A DNA stretch of 64,000 nt from assembly GCF_051958935.1 (NCBI RefSeq), contig NZ_JBQCFP010000110.1, positions 1 through 64,000 of the forward strand. Reading direction: 5' to 3'. Under the pieces are notes generated by a model. That model was not told the origin of the DNA. It saw only the letters and a list, made by a program, of their open reading frames with translations, and did not search any database. A program made the position numbers and the translations under genes. Source of the DNA: Dokdonella_A sp051958935 (GTDB lineage: Bacteria > Pseudomonadota > Gammaproteobacteria > Xanthomonadales > Rhodanobacteraceae). Of the stretch, positions 8,604-16,237 are shown one piece after another. Numbering within the stretch: the first letter of the stretch is position 1; every line of letters starts with the position of its first letter.

Positions 8604-8617
8604 CTGATCTGGATCAA
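8604..8617 (-). promoter_or_regulatory. FNR/Anr-type box, class II promoter of the universal stress gene
   Basis: On the minus strand this reads TTGAT-CCAG-ATCAG, one mismatch from the FNR/Anr consensus. Twenty-two bases further toward the gene lies TAGGGT (8581-8576), keeping the T-A-x-x-x-T positions of a -10. The predicted start near 8569 leaves a leader of about 23 nt. The spacing is the same as at the L,D-transpeptidase promoter. Confidence 0.65.
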
Positions 8618-8925
8618 GCAGTCGCGAGACCGCGTGATTTGCATCGCAGAGGCTCGGCCTTTCCCAAGCGCGATTTGGGACTCGCTGCCGTCGAGGGCCG
8701 GACAGCAGGAAAACATTTATTTTACATAATAGGCATTGCGCACGTTCTGGGGCTCCGGGAAGGGGCTCCAAGCCGCGCCGTCGCCGGCTCTGGTATCTCG
8801 CTCCTGACGGCTTTCGCGAGCTGCGCTTGAGCCTCGCCCTGAGTCAGCCCAGGTGTTCGGCGCCAACAAGTTGCCCCAGCAGCAGCCAACAAAGCGGCCC
8901 GTAACCGCCCCGGCGTCTCGGCCAG
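8618..8925. other. Intergenic region with an AT-rich patch
   Basis: This gap lies between the divergent stress-protein promoter and the sigma-54 activator gene. It holds an AT-rich patch at about 8708-8733 (AACATTTATTTTACATAAT) that could be a promoter or an upstream activator site. No reading frame in it continues into the activator: a stop at 8902-8904 closes the activator frame just before its ATG. Confidence 0.35.
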
Positions 8926-9891
8926 ATGATCGGCTGCAGCCGGGCGATGCTCGACCTGTTCGACAGCATCGGCAAGGTGGCGCCGCTCGATGCGACGATC
9001 CTCCTCTACGGCGAAAGCGGCACCGGCAAGGAACTCGCGGCACGCGCGCTGCACGATCTCAGCGGCCGCCCCGGGCGTTTCGTCGCCCTCAACTGCGGCG
9101 CGATCGCGCCGGACCTCCTCGCCAGCCAGTTGTTCGGCCACGAGCGGGGCGCATTCACGGGTGCGCAGCAGGCGCACGCCGGCTTGTTCGAACAGGCCAA
9201 GGGCGGCACCTTGTTTCTCGACGAGATCACCGAAATGCCGCCGCTGCTGCAGGTGTTCCTGCTGCGCGTGCTCGAGTCGCATGCGCTGTGCCGCGTCGGT
9301 GGATCGCGCGATGTCGCGGTCGACGCGAGGATCGTGACCGCATGCAACAGGGATCCTGCACAGGCCGTGCGCGACGGACGACTGCGCAGCGATCTCTATT
9401 TCCGGCTCATGGAATTCCCCTTGACGATTCCGCCCTTGCGCGAGCGCCGCGAAGACATCCCGCTGCTCGTCCTGCACTTCCTGCAGCGCCTCAACGAGCG
9501 TCACGGAACGCGCCGTGCATTCGCGCCGGAAGCGCTGCAGCGCCTGGCAGAATTGCCTTGGCCGGGCAACGTGCGCGAACTTCGGCATGCCGTGCAACGG
9601 CACTACATACTGGCTGATTCCGATCTCGTCGACTTGAGCCAGCCGCCGCGCCACGACGAGTCGGATGCCGCGGTCGACCTCACCGAAGATTCGATCTTCT
9701 TCACCGTCGGCATGACGTTCGCCGAAGTCGAGCGCGAGATGTTGCTCAAGACACTCGCGATGTGCAACGAGAACAAGCGGGCCGCGGCGGACAAGCTCGG
9801 CGTCACGCCGAAGACGGTATACAACCGCCTGTCCCGCTATCGATCGCGCGACGAGCGCAAGCCCCTACGGGGCCTGCTGTTCGGAACCTGA
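8926..9891 (+). CDS. Sigma-54-dependent activator without a sensory domain
   Basis: Bacterial enhancer-binding protein of 321 residues made of an AAA+ domain and a Fis-type helix-turn-helix. Visible motifs are Walker A GESGTGKE (residues 29-36), the sigma-54 contact loop GAFTGA (75-80), Walker B GGTLFLDE (93-100), and a C-terminal HTH around ENKRAAADKLGVTPKTVYNR. Normal family members carry an N-terminal receiver, GAF or PAS domain. Here a stop codon lies 22 bases before the only ATG, so the protein starts directly at the AAA+ domain. It may be constitutively competent or controlled by a partner, as with PspF, or be a truncated relic. No sigma-54 promoter was found nearby. Confidence 0.85.
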   Translation: MIGCSRAMLDLFDSIGKVAPLDATILLYGESGTGKELAARALHDLSGRPGRFVALNCGAIAPDLLASQLFGHERGAFTGAQQAHAGLFEQAKGGTLFLDEITEMPPLLQVFLLRVLESHALCRVGGSRDVAVDARIVTACNRDPAQAVRDGRLRSDLYFRLMEFPLTIPPLRERREDIPLLVLHFLQRLNERHGTRRAFAPEALQRLAELPWPGNVRELRHAVQRHYILADSDLVDLSQPPRHDESDAAVDLTEDSIFFTVGMTFAEVEREMLLKTLAMCNENKRAAADKLGVTPKTVYNRLSRYRSRDERKPLRGLLFGT

Positions 9892-9976
9892 CGCTCGCCA
9901 TTCCCCCGAATCGGTGTAACCCGCCGTGAAGCGCGTGCCGCGGCGTTAATCGCGCGCTCGGGAAGGCGCTGCGAGG

Positions 9977-11695
9977 ATGACCGCCATGGACGCCGGCTGC
10001 GACAGTACCGCGCGTCTGCACGTCGACGGGAAGCGAAGCATGGCCGCGAGCTACTGGAAACGCACCGGACAGATCCTGCGATTTCTCCTCGAGTATCGCC
10101 GCGACCTCGCTGCGCCTTTCGACGGCAAGGCTGCCGCCACCGGAGACGACCCCCGACGCGCGCAGGCATTCAAGCAGGACCTCGCGCAGCTCGGACCGGC
10201 GTTCGTGAAGATCGGCCAGCTCCTTTCAACGCACGGCGACGTTCTGCCCGCGGCGTGGGTGGAGGCGCTCGAATCGTTGCAGGAGGACGTCGCTCCGCTC
10301 GACTTCGCCGAAGTGCGTGAAGTCATCGAGTCCGAGCTCGGCGTCCGGATTTCGCATGCGTTCGAAGCCTTCGACGAGCATCCACTCGGCGCGGCCTCGC
10401 TCGCTCAGGTGCATCGTGCCGTGCTGCGCGGCGGCCGCGTCGTCGCGGTCAAGGTGCAACGGCCCGGGATCGGCGAACAGGTGCGCTGCGACATGGACGT
10501 GCTCACCTCGCTCGCGCGCCGGTTCGATCGCGTGACCGAAGCGGGCCGCCGCATCCGCTTCAGCGACGCCGTGCTCGACATGCGCAGGACGCTCATGGCC
10601 GAGCTCGACTTCCGCTCCGAAGCCGAGAATCTCGAGCGCCTGCGCGCGCACCTCGAGCCGTATCCGGAACTGTTCGTGCCCGAACCGCACTGGTCCTTCA
10701 CGACCGGCCGCGTGCTGACGATGGACCTCGTCGAAGGCAGCAAGGTCACCGCGCTCGACGGCGTTCGGCGTACCGAATGCGATTACGCTCCGCTCGCGCA
10801 GGCCCTCGTGCGCGCCTATCTCGACCAGGCATTCGTGCATGGGGAGATCCACGCGGACCCGCATCCCGGCAACGTACGCGTGCTGGACGACGGGCGCCTA
10901 GGCATCTTCGATGCGGGGATGATCGCGTACCTGCCGCCGCGGCGCCGTACGCAACTGCTCAAGCTCCTGCTCGCGGCCGTCGAAGGTCGCGGTGACGATG
11001 TCGTGCGCGAAGCGATTTCGATCGGCACCCGCCTCGAGGACTTCGACGAGGAGCGCTACGAGCGCGTCGTCGCGCAACTGGTCGCGCGTTACGCCGCGCA
11101 CCGTGCACAGCGGGGCTTGTCGGAAGGCCGGCTCATGCTCGAACTTACGCGCGTGAGCGCCGAGTGTGGACTGCGCCTGCCGGCGGACCTCAACCTGCTC
11201 GGCAAGACGCTGTTCAACCTGCGCCACGTCTGCGATTGCCTCGAGCCGGGTCTCGACATGCGCGAGCCGGTGGAGCGGCATCTGGAAAGCCTGATCGGCC
11301 GCTACCTTCGGCAGGCATTCTCGCCCGCGTTGCTCGCCGGCGAACTGCTCGACGCCGAACGCCTCGTGTTCGGCTTGCCGCGCAAGCTCGCCGACGCGCT
11401 CACGCTCGTCGCCGAGAACCGCCTGCAGTTGCGCGTGGTCGGCCTGCGCGAGTCGCACCTCATGGAGAACCTGCAGAAGATCGCGAACCGTATCGCCGCC
11501 GGGCTCGTGGTCGCCGCGCTGCTCATCGCGTCCGCGCTCGTCATGCGCGTGCCCCCTGGTACCAGCGGGGCGGCCTATCCACTGCTCGCGATGACGTTGT
11601 TCGTCACCGCCGCCCTCCTCGGCCTGGGTCTCGTGCTGAGTTCGCTGCTTCGTGACCGCCGGCCGCCGCCACGGCAGCAACGCGGGCCGCAGTGA
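9977..11695 (+). CDS. ABC1/UbiB-family atypical protein kinase-like protein
   Basis: A 572-residue ABC1 (AarF/UbiB) family protein. The hallmark KxGQ motif appears as FVKIGQLL (Lys78-Gln81) and the alanine-rich loop as LGAASLAQVH. Downstream kinase-like motifs include GEIHADPHPGN and GIFDAGMI. Two hydrophobic helices close the protein (about residues 505-560), as in membrane-anchored UbiB. Family members bind ATP and support ubiquinone or other lipid metabolism. With no ubi genes nearby I do not call it ubiB itself. In-frame ATGs at 9986 and 10040 are alternative starts. The stop overlaps the mscS-type gene by 3 to 4 bases, so the two are co-transcribed. Confidence 0.85.
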   Translation: MTAMDAGCDSTARLHVDGKRSMAASYWKRTGQILRFLLEYRRDLAAPFDGKAAATGDDPRRAQAFKQDLAQLGPAFVKIGQLLSTHGDVLPAAWVEALESLQEDVAPLDFAEVREVIESELGVRISHAFEAFDEHPLGAASLAQVHRAVLRGGRVVAVKVQRPGIGEQVRCDMDVLTSLARRFDRVTEAGRRIRFSDAVLDMRRTLMAELDFRSEAENLERLRAHLEPYPELFVPEPHWSFTTGRVLTMDLVEGSKVTALDGVRRTECDYAPLAQALVRAYLDQAFVHGEIHADPHPGNVRVLDDGRLGIFDAGMIAYLPPRRRTQLLKLLLAAVEGRGDDVVREAISIGTRLEDFDEERYERVVAQLVARYAAHRAQRGLSEGRLMLELTRVSAECGLRLPADLNLLGKTLFNLRHVCDCLEPGLDMREPVERHLESLIGRYLRQAFSPALLAGELLDAERLVFGLPRKLADALTLVAENRLQLRVVGLRESHLMENLQKIANRIAAGLVVAALLIASALVMRVPPGTSGAAYPLLAMTLFVTAALLGLGLVLSSLLRDRRPPPRQQRGPQ

Positions 11696-12510
11696 TACCC
11701 GACATGCCCACCGAAACGCTCGATTTCTGGCTGCAGCAGCTTCTCCGCTACGGCACGCGCCTGCTCATCGCGCTCGTCCTGATCGTGATCGGGCTGCAGC
11801 TCGCGCGCTGGACCGCTCGCGCCGTCGGGGCGGCATTGATCGCCCGTCATATCGATCGCCTGCTGGCCGATTTCGTGCGCAGCTCGATCGTCGCGGTCGG
11901 GATCGTGGTGGTCGTGCTCGCATCGCTGCAGCTCGCGGGCATCCCGACAGCGTCGTTCCTCGCCGTGCTCGGTACCGCGGGCCTCGCGATCGGCCTCGCG
12001 CTCAAGGACTCGCTCGCGCAGCTCGCCTCCGGCGTGCAGTTGATGGTGCTGCGGCCGTTTCGCGCGGGCGACCAGGTGACCGTGGCCGGACAGGAAGGCC
12101 ATGTCCAATCGGTGCGCCTGTTCCAGACCGTGCTGCTGTCGCCCGACAACCGGCTCATCACCCTGCCGAATACGCTGATCGTCAACCAGGCGATCGTCAA
12201 TGCGTCGCGCTGCGACAAGCGCCGCATCGACGTTTCGCTCGCACTCTCCATCGACACGCCGCTGCCGCGCGTCGTCGAGGCCATCGCGCCTGTGCTCCAG
12301 CGGCCTCCGCTGCTGCGCGAACCCGCGCCGCTCGTTGCGGCGAGCGACCTCAGCGACAAGGGCGTGCAGCTCATGATCCAGGCCTGGGCGCCGCGCCAGG
12401 ATCTCGCGACCGCGCGGTCCGCGCTCATCGAGGCCTTGCAAAAGGCGCTTGCCGAAGCGGGCGTGCGGCCGCTGGGACCTCCTGCGCCGCCCCTGCCCGC
12501 CCACGGGTGA
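11692..12510 (+). CDS. MscS-family small-conductance mechanosensitive channel
   Basis: Inner-membrane tension-gated channel of 272 residues. Three hydrophobic helices cover the first 105 residues. The pore-lining TM3 reads SFLAVLGTAGLAIGLALKDS with the Gly/Ala packing pattern of MscS, followed by the beta domain (RPFRAGDQVTVAGQEGHV) and a C-terminal alpha/beta domain. The GTG at 11692 overlaps the preceding stop (GTGA), which favours translational coupling; an ATG at 11704 would also serve. It forms a two-gene unit with the ABC1 gene. An intrinsic terminator inside the downstream repeat element probably ends the transcript. Confidence 0.9.
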   Translation: MIPDMPTETLDFWLQQLLRYGTRLLIALVLIVIGLQLARWTARAVGAALIARHIDRLLADFVRSSIVAVGIVVVVLASLQLAGIPTASFLAVLGTAGLAIGLALKDSLAQLASGVQLMVLRPFRAGDQVTVAGQEGHVQSVRLFQTVLLSPDNRLITLPNTLIVNQAIVNASRCDKRRIDVSLALSIDTPLPRVVEAIAPVLQRPPLLREPAPLVAASDLSDKGVQLMIQAWAPRQDLATARSALIEALQKALAEAGVRPLGPPAPPLPAHG

Positions 12511-12541
12511 ATCGTGTGCCCGCAGCTTCGCCGAGTCTGCG

Positions 12542-12703
12542 TCTGGCAGGCTGTTGAAAAACAGCCTGCGGACGCGATCCAGGAATGGATCGCTCGCGAG
12601 TCGACGACGCACGTCGTTGAATCGCGGAAGCGAGTCCGGACATGCGCCGGACGCGCTGAGTTGAAACAGCGCTGGATAGCGCCTTTTTCAACATCCTGCT
12701 AGA
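12542..12703. repeat. MITE-like element with 20-bp terminal inverted repeats
   Basis: A 162-bp non-coding element. Its ends, 12542-12561 and 12684-12703, are inverted repeats matching at 18 of 20 positions with core TGTTGAAAAA. Inside are three more dyads: a 9-bp hairpin with GAAA loop at 12547-12568, a GTCCGG/CCGGAC hairpin at 12634-12652, and GCGCT-GGAT-AGCGC at 12669-12682. It encodes no protein. The TGTTGAAAAA type of end is shared with several insertion sequence families, so I read it as a non-autonomous mobile derivative. No clear target-site duplication is visible. Its right end supplies the stop codon of the convergent membrane-protein gene. Confidence 0.7.
12669..12688 (+). terminator. 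Intrinsic terminator inside the repeat element
   Basis: A GCGCT-GGAT-AGCGC hairpin (5-bp stem, 4-nt loop) is followed by C and five T residues. It lies 160 bases downstream of the mscS-type stop codon on the same strand. It appears to be supplied by the mobile element. Confidence 0.55.
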
Positions 12704-13250
12704 GTCGTGACGGCTGCCTTGCACGCCATCCGCGCAGCAGCTCTTCGACATAGGGAAGCGCTGCCAGCAACGCAATCGCGACGGCGAGGGCGACGCTGTA
12801 GGCGAGCGGCGGCATCTCGCTCGACGCGCTGAGGTCGAAGCGTGCGGTGTCCGCGCCGAGCCCCCACAGCGCAAGCCATTGCGACCAATGCGCGCTCGCG
12901 AGCAGGAGGAGCACCATCAGCGGCGACATTTCGAGCACGCTGTGCACGAACTGCTCGGCGACGCCGACCTCGCGGCGCGTGATCGCATAGCGCACGTCGA
13001 CGTACGCGGTGATCTCATGCACGATGCATGCGACGCCGAGCAGCGCGAGCACCAGTGCATTGACCTCGAAATAGATCGCGGCGAGCAGCGGCAGGCCCAT
13101 CTCCGCAAGCATCAGGAGGTGCAGCGCCGATTCCGGAACGCCGCTCGTGTCCTCGATGTCGGTGCGCCGATGGAAGTACCAGTCCGCGACACCGGCGAGC
13201 AGCCATAGCGGAATGACGCCGTAGAGCACCAGGGAGTGCTGCGGGGACAT
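12699..13250 (-). CDS. Conserved membrane protein with histidine-containing motifs
   Basis: A 183-residue integral membrane protein with about four to five hydrophobic helices, started at ATG 13250 (the frame is open further upstream but is not protein-like there). Polar motifs recur at helix ends: ADWYFHRR, PESALHLL, VHEITAYVDVRYA and EQFVHSVLE. The His/Glu/Asp spacing recalls membrane di-iron or hydroxylase-like proteins, but I cannot assign a family. The final codon and the TAG stop overlap the right end of the MITE-like element, so the C-terminus may have been altered by that insertion. It is divergent from the haloperoxidase-type gene across about 400 bases. Confidence 0.65.
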   Translation of the reverse strand: MSPQHSLVLYGVIPLWLLAGVADWYFHRRTDIEDTSGVPESALHLLMLAEMGLPLLAAIYFEVNALVLALLGVACIVHEITAYVDVRYAITRREVGVAEQFVHSVLEMSPLMVLLLLASAHWSQWLALWGLGADTARFDLSASSEMPPLAYSVALAVAIALLAALPYVEELLRGWRARQPSRL

Positions 13251-13647
13251 CGGCTGGCTCCATTCCGGTCGGCTGCGTCCATGGAACGATACATGTCGCG
13301 ACTGCAGGCTGAATCCGATCGGGGCCCGCCCGCGCCGGAAACCGCCGTGGCACCGCGGCCGTGAGCGAACGATGCGGGCACTCGACGATGGTCTCATCGT
13401 CGCCTCGAAGGCGCACGCCTATGATGGCGGCCGGTCCGCCCGCGGGGAGGTGCGGGGCAGGACCGACGCATAGGGCTGTCAGAGCCGCCGGCTCGCGCAC
13501 ATGCGGCCTTGTCTGCGGAGTCTGCATCCGCGTGGGCCCGATGCCTTCCACGCAGCGCTCGTTCTCCCTCAATTGCCGTCCGGACTGCCCCACCGCCCGC
13601 AGGCGCCCCTGCGGTTCCGAAGTCGTTGGTCGCGAGGAGACAAAGCC
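13251..13647. other. Divergent intergenic region, nothing recognised
   Basis: About 400 bases lie between the divergent membrane-protein and hydrolase genes. They should carry both promoters, but I see no convincing -35/-10 pair, dyad operator, RNA gene or reading frame with protein-like composition. Confidence 0.35.
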
Positions 13648-14637
13648 ATGAAGCGTTCCCGTTCCAGCCATGACATCGATTCAACCGATCGCACGCGTCG
13701 TCGCGTGCTCGCCGCAGGTGCCGCGATCGGCACGGGCGCCGCGTTGGCGCCGGTACTCGGCGCCAGCACCGCGCACGCCTCCCATTCCGGCGGTGGATCA
13801 CCGATGTCGTCGACGGTCCGCATGAAGAGCGGCGTGGAGATCTTCTACAAGGACTGGGGACCCAGGGACGCGACGCCGATCGTGTTCCATCATGGCTGGC
13901 CGCTCAGCGCCGACGACTGGGACAACCAGATGCTGTTCTTCCTCTCGAAGGGATTCCGCGTCATCGCGCACGATCGTCGTGGCCATGGCCGCTCGACGCA
14001 GACCTGGGACGGCAACGAAATGGACACCTATGCGGCCGATGTGCAGGAACTGGCCGACCACCTCGACCTCAAGGGCGCGATCCACGTCGGTCATTCGACC
14101 GGTGGCGGCGAGGTCGCGCACTACGTCGCGCGCGCGAAGCCGGGACGCGTCGCCAAGGCGGTGCTGATCGGTGCGGTGCCGCCGATCATGCTGAAGACGG
14201 AGGCGAATCCCGGCGGCCTTCCGCTCGACGTGTTCGACGGGCTGCGCAACGCGCTCGCCGCCAACCGCGCGCAGTTCTACCTCGACCTGCCGAGCGGTCC
14301 GTTCTACGGCTACAACCGGCCCGGCGCGAAGGTGGACCAGGGCGTGATCTGGAACTGGTGGCGACAGGGCATGATGGGCGGAGCGAAGGCCCACTACGAC
14401 TGCATCAAGGCCTTCAGCGAGACCGACTTCACCGACGACCTGAAGAAGATCAGCGTGCCGACGCTGGTCATGCACGGCGACGACGACCAGATCGTGCCGA
14501 TCGCGGATTCGGCGCTGCTGTCGGCGAAGCTGCTCCGCAACGGCACGCTGAAGACGTACAAGGGTTTGCCACACGGGATGTGCACGACCCATGCGCAGGT
14601 CATCAACCCCGACCTGCTGGCATTCATCAAGGGCTGA
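13648..14637 (+). CDS. Tat-exported alpha/beta hydrolase of the non-heme chloroperoxidase type
   Basis: A 329-residue alpha/beta hydrolase. The N-terminus has a twin-arginine signal (TRRRVLAAG at 16-24, then an Ala/Gly-rich h-region and a THAS cleavage region), so it is exported folded. The hydrolase fold starts at about residue 57. HHGWPL forms the oxyanion region, Ser150 in GHSTGG is the nucleophile, and Asp in HGDDDQIVP and His in LPHGMC complete the triad. The close match to cofactor-free chloroperoxidases suggests a perhydrolase/esterase that makes peracids, though the physiological substrate is unknown. The ATG follows GAGGAG. A strong hairpin follows the gene. Confidence 0.88.
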   Translation: MKRSRSSHDIDSTDRTRRRVLAAGAAIGTGAALAPVLGASTAHASHSGGGSPMSSTVRMKSGVEIFYKDWGPRDATPIVFHHGWPLSADDWDNQMLFFLSKGFRVIAHDRRGHGRSTQTWDGNEMDTYAADVQELADHLDLKGAIHVGHSTGGGEVAHYVARAKPGRVAKAVLIGAVPPIMLKTEANPGGLPLDVFDGLRNALAANRAQFYLDLPSGPFYGYNRPGAKVDQGVIWNWWRQGMMGGAKAHYDCIKAFSETDFTDDLKKISVPTLVMHGDDDQIVPIADSALLSAKLLRNGTLKTYKGLPHGMCTTHAQVINPDLLAFIKG

Positions 14638-14649
14638 GCACCGCAAACG

Positions 14650-14681
14650 CGCGGACGGTTCGTGCGAACGCACCGTCCGCG
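14650..14681 (+). terminator. Hairpin after the haloperoxidase-type gene
   Basis: Perfect 10-bp arms CGCGGACGGT and ACCGTCCGCG enclose a 12-base loop that can itself pair (TTCG/CGAA). It begins 13 bases after the stop codon. No T-run follows, so it may act with Rho or as a 3'-end stabiliser. Confidence 0.5.
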
Positions 14682-14762
14682 AGTGGAGTGTTGCTTCAGT
14701 GCATCGCAGGCACGCTGCGCGAAGAGCGCATGGTGTTTCCGTCGTTCAACGGAGTTCAGCCA

Positions 14763-15251
14763 ATGGATCCGATCGCCCTTCTCTACCCGCACGTCGCGCT
14801 CAGCCTGCTCGGCATCGCCGCAGGATCCGTCGTGATGCGCGATTTCCTGCACGGGACGTTCCGCGCGGCTCCTGTCAACATGTTCCTCGTGACGACCGCA
14901 TTGACGAGCGCCACCGGCTACCTGTTCCAGCGCGATCATCTGCTGCCGTCGCATGTTGTGGGCGCGATCGCATTGCTGGTGATCGTTCCCACCTGGCTCG
15001 CGTGGCGCCCGTATCGCTTGGCCGGCGGCTGGAAGCGCGGCTTCATCGTCGGCGCAACGGCGAGCCAGTGGTTCAACGTCTTCGTCCTCGTCGCCCAGCT
15101 GTTCCAGAAGGTCCCTGCGCTGCACGCGCTCGCGCCGACCGGTTCCGAGCCGCCATTCGCGATCGCCCAAGGCATCGTCGTGCTGCTTTTCATCGTCGCG
15201 GGCGTGGCCGCATGGCGCAGGAATGGAGCGACGCCGGCCCTGGCGTACTAG
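14763..15251 (+). CDS. Five-helix membrane protein of unknown function
   Basis: A 162-residue integral membrane protein with about five hydrophobic helices. I start it at ATG 14763, which has GGAG 8-9 bases upstream; the long frame upstream runs through the previous gene in another register. The sequence includes YPHVALSLLGIAAGSVVMRDFL, split here as YPHVALSLL and GSVVMRDFL, and a conserved-looking HLLPSHVVGAI segment. I do not recognise a Pfam family. It is the only gene between the haloperoxidase-type gene and DUF3247 and may be transcribed alone. Confidence 0.65.
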   Translation: MDPIALLYPHVALSLLGIAAGSVVMRDFLHGTFRAAPVNMFLVTTALTSATGYLFQRDHLLPSHVVGAIALLVIVPTWLAWRPYRLAGGWKRGFIVGATASQWFNVFVLVAQLFQKVPALHALAPTGSEPPFAIAQGIVVLLFIVAGVAAWRRNGATPALAY

Positions 15252-15355
15252 AGCGGATGGCGGCACGCGTCCCGTGACGGCGAACCTGAGTCGCCACCGA
15301 CCGCGCCAGGCGGAAGTTCAGCGCGGATTGTCCACGGCCCCTGTCTTCTCGGAGC

Positions 15356-15640
15356 ATGGGCCGATTCGCTGCGACCGTATGTACGAACCCCGAGGACATC
15401 GATCGCCTCGAGCATCTCGTCACCTTGCTGCCGAGTGACATGCGCGTGCGCATCATCGTGCATGACGGCCAGTCGATCTGCGGCACGGTGGTCGAGCGGC
15501 CTGCGCTGCAGCTGTTCCAGAACGCGGACGGCGAGGAAGGGTTCAACGCGGTCGTGCGCATCGACGATCCGGTGGCGCCCCCATGGACCGCCTACGTGTG
15601 GCTCAGCGATATCCGCGAGGTGGAACATCCGGGCGTGTGA
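15356..15640 (+). CDS. DUF3247 protein (Sm-like fold)
   Basis: A 94-residue protein matching DUF3247, a small family centred on Xanthomonadaceae, whose member XC5848 of Xanthomonas campestris was shown to adopt a variant Sm-like fold. Characteristic segments are LVTLLPSDMRVRIIVHDG and GTVVERPALQLFQNADG, consistent with a five-strand barrel. Role unknown; RNA binding like Hfq/Sm is a guess from fold only. Its presence is one of the better taxonomic markers in the window. The gene is freestanding, with a short intergenic region on either side. Confidence 0.82.
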   Translation: MGRFAATVCTNPEDIDRLEHLVTLLPSDMRVRIIVHDGQSICGTVVERPALQLFQNADGEEGFNAVVRIDDPVAPPWTAYVWLSDIREVEHPGV

Positions 15641-15694
15641 GCGCGGCGCTCCCGTCCATACGGCGCTCGGCTGCGCGGCCAGCGATCGTGCGGA

Positions 15695-16075
15695 TCAGGA
15701 CAACGGGCCTCGCGTGCCGAATACGGCACCCAGCAGGCAGAGAAAACCGATGACGGCAATGACGCCGTGGACGATCACGATCCATTTCGGCAGCGGGATC
15801 GCCCGCCAGTGGAAATTGAGGTTCAGCACCACGCCGCCGGCTGCCGCGACGAGGAACAGCACGAGGGCGACGTTCGCGGCCATCGGCAAACCGGTCGTGA
15901 AGGCGGCGTACAGCAGCAGCGTCACCGCCGCCGCCGACAGGAACCCGTGCAACATCGCGAGCGCGATCGGTGGGTGTGGCTTGCCGCCGAAGCGAATGAA
16001 AGCCATCACGACGCCACCGGCGGCCGAAATGGCGAGCAGCACCGCGGCGGTCTGCATGACGAGCATCGGTTCCAT
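15695..16075 (-). CDS. Small four-helix membrane protein
   Basis: A 126-residue protein with four predicted transmembrane helices, started at ATG 16075 because GAGGAG lies 6 bases upstream; the longer frame from 16141 adds only an Arg-rich, non-hydrophobic leader. Helix 2 ends AAFTTGLP and helix 3 is followed by NLNFHWRAIPLPKWIV. I do not recognise a named family; it resembles uncharacterised proteobacterial inner-membrane proteins. It is transcribed alone toward DUF3247. Confidence 0.65.
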   Translation of the reverse strand: MEPMLVMQTAAVLLAISAAGGVVMAFIRFGGKPHPPIALAMLHGFLSAAAVTLLLYAAFTTGLPMAANVALVLFLVAAAGGVVLNLNFHWRAIPLPKWIVIVHGVIAVIGFLCLLGAVFGTRGPLS

Positions 16076-16237
16076 GGCGTTCTCCTCGATGCATCGACGC
16101 CCGGCGCGTCGAATCAATGATTCGGCCGCAGAATTGAACACGGTATAAACGCGCTTGGTGGTTCTCGGGTTCCCCGCTTGGGCGGCCGGCTTTGGTCCGC
16201 AGGAGGAACGTGGTCAGGCCTTGGGGGCTTTCCACGA

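Noticed and set aside
8700..8740. Promoter for the sigma-54 activator in the AT-rich patch
   Set aside because: No -35 at a proper distance and no -24/-12 element; kept only as an AT-rich patch.
9977..11695. Naming the ABC1 kinase-like gene ubiB
   Set aside because: No ubiquinone gene is nearby and ABC1 proteins form several subfamilies that cannot be separated here by eye.
12542..12703. A small non-coding RNA from the hairpin-rich repeat
   Set aside because: The inverted ends and multiple dyads are better explained by a mobile-element derivative; no promoter is visible.
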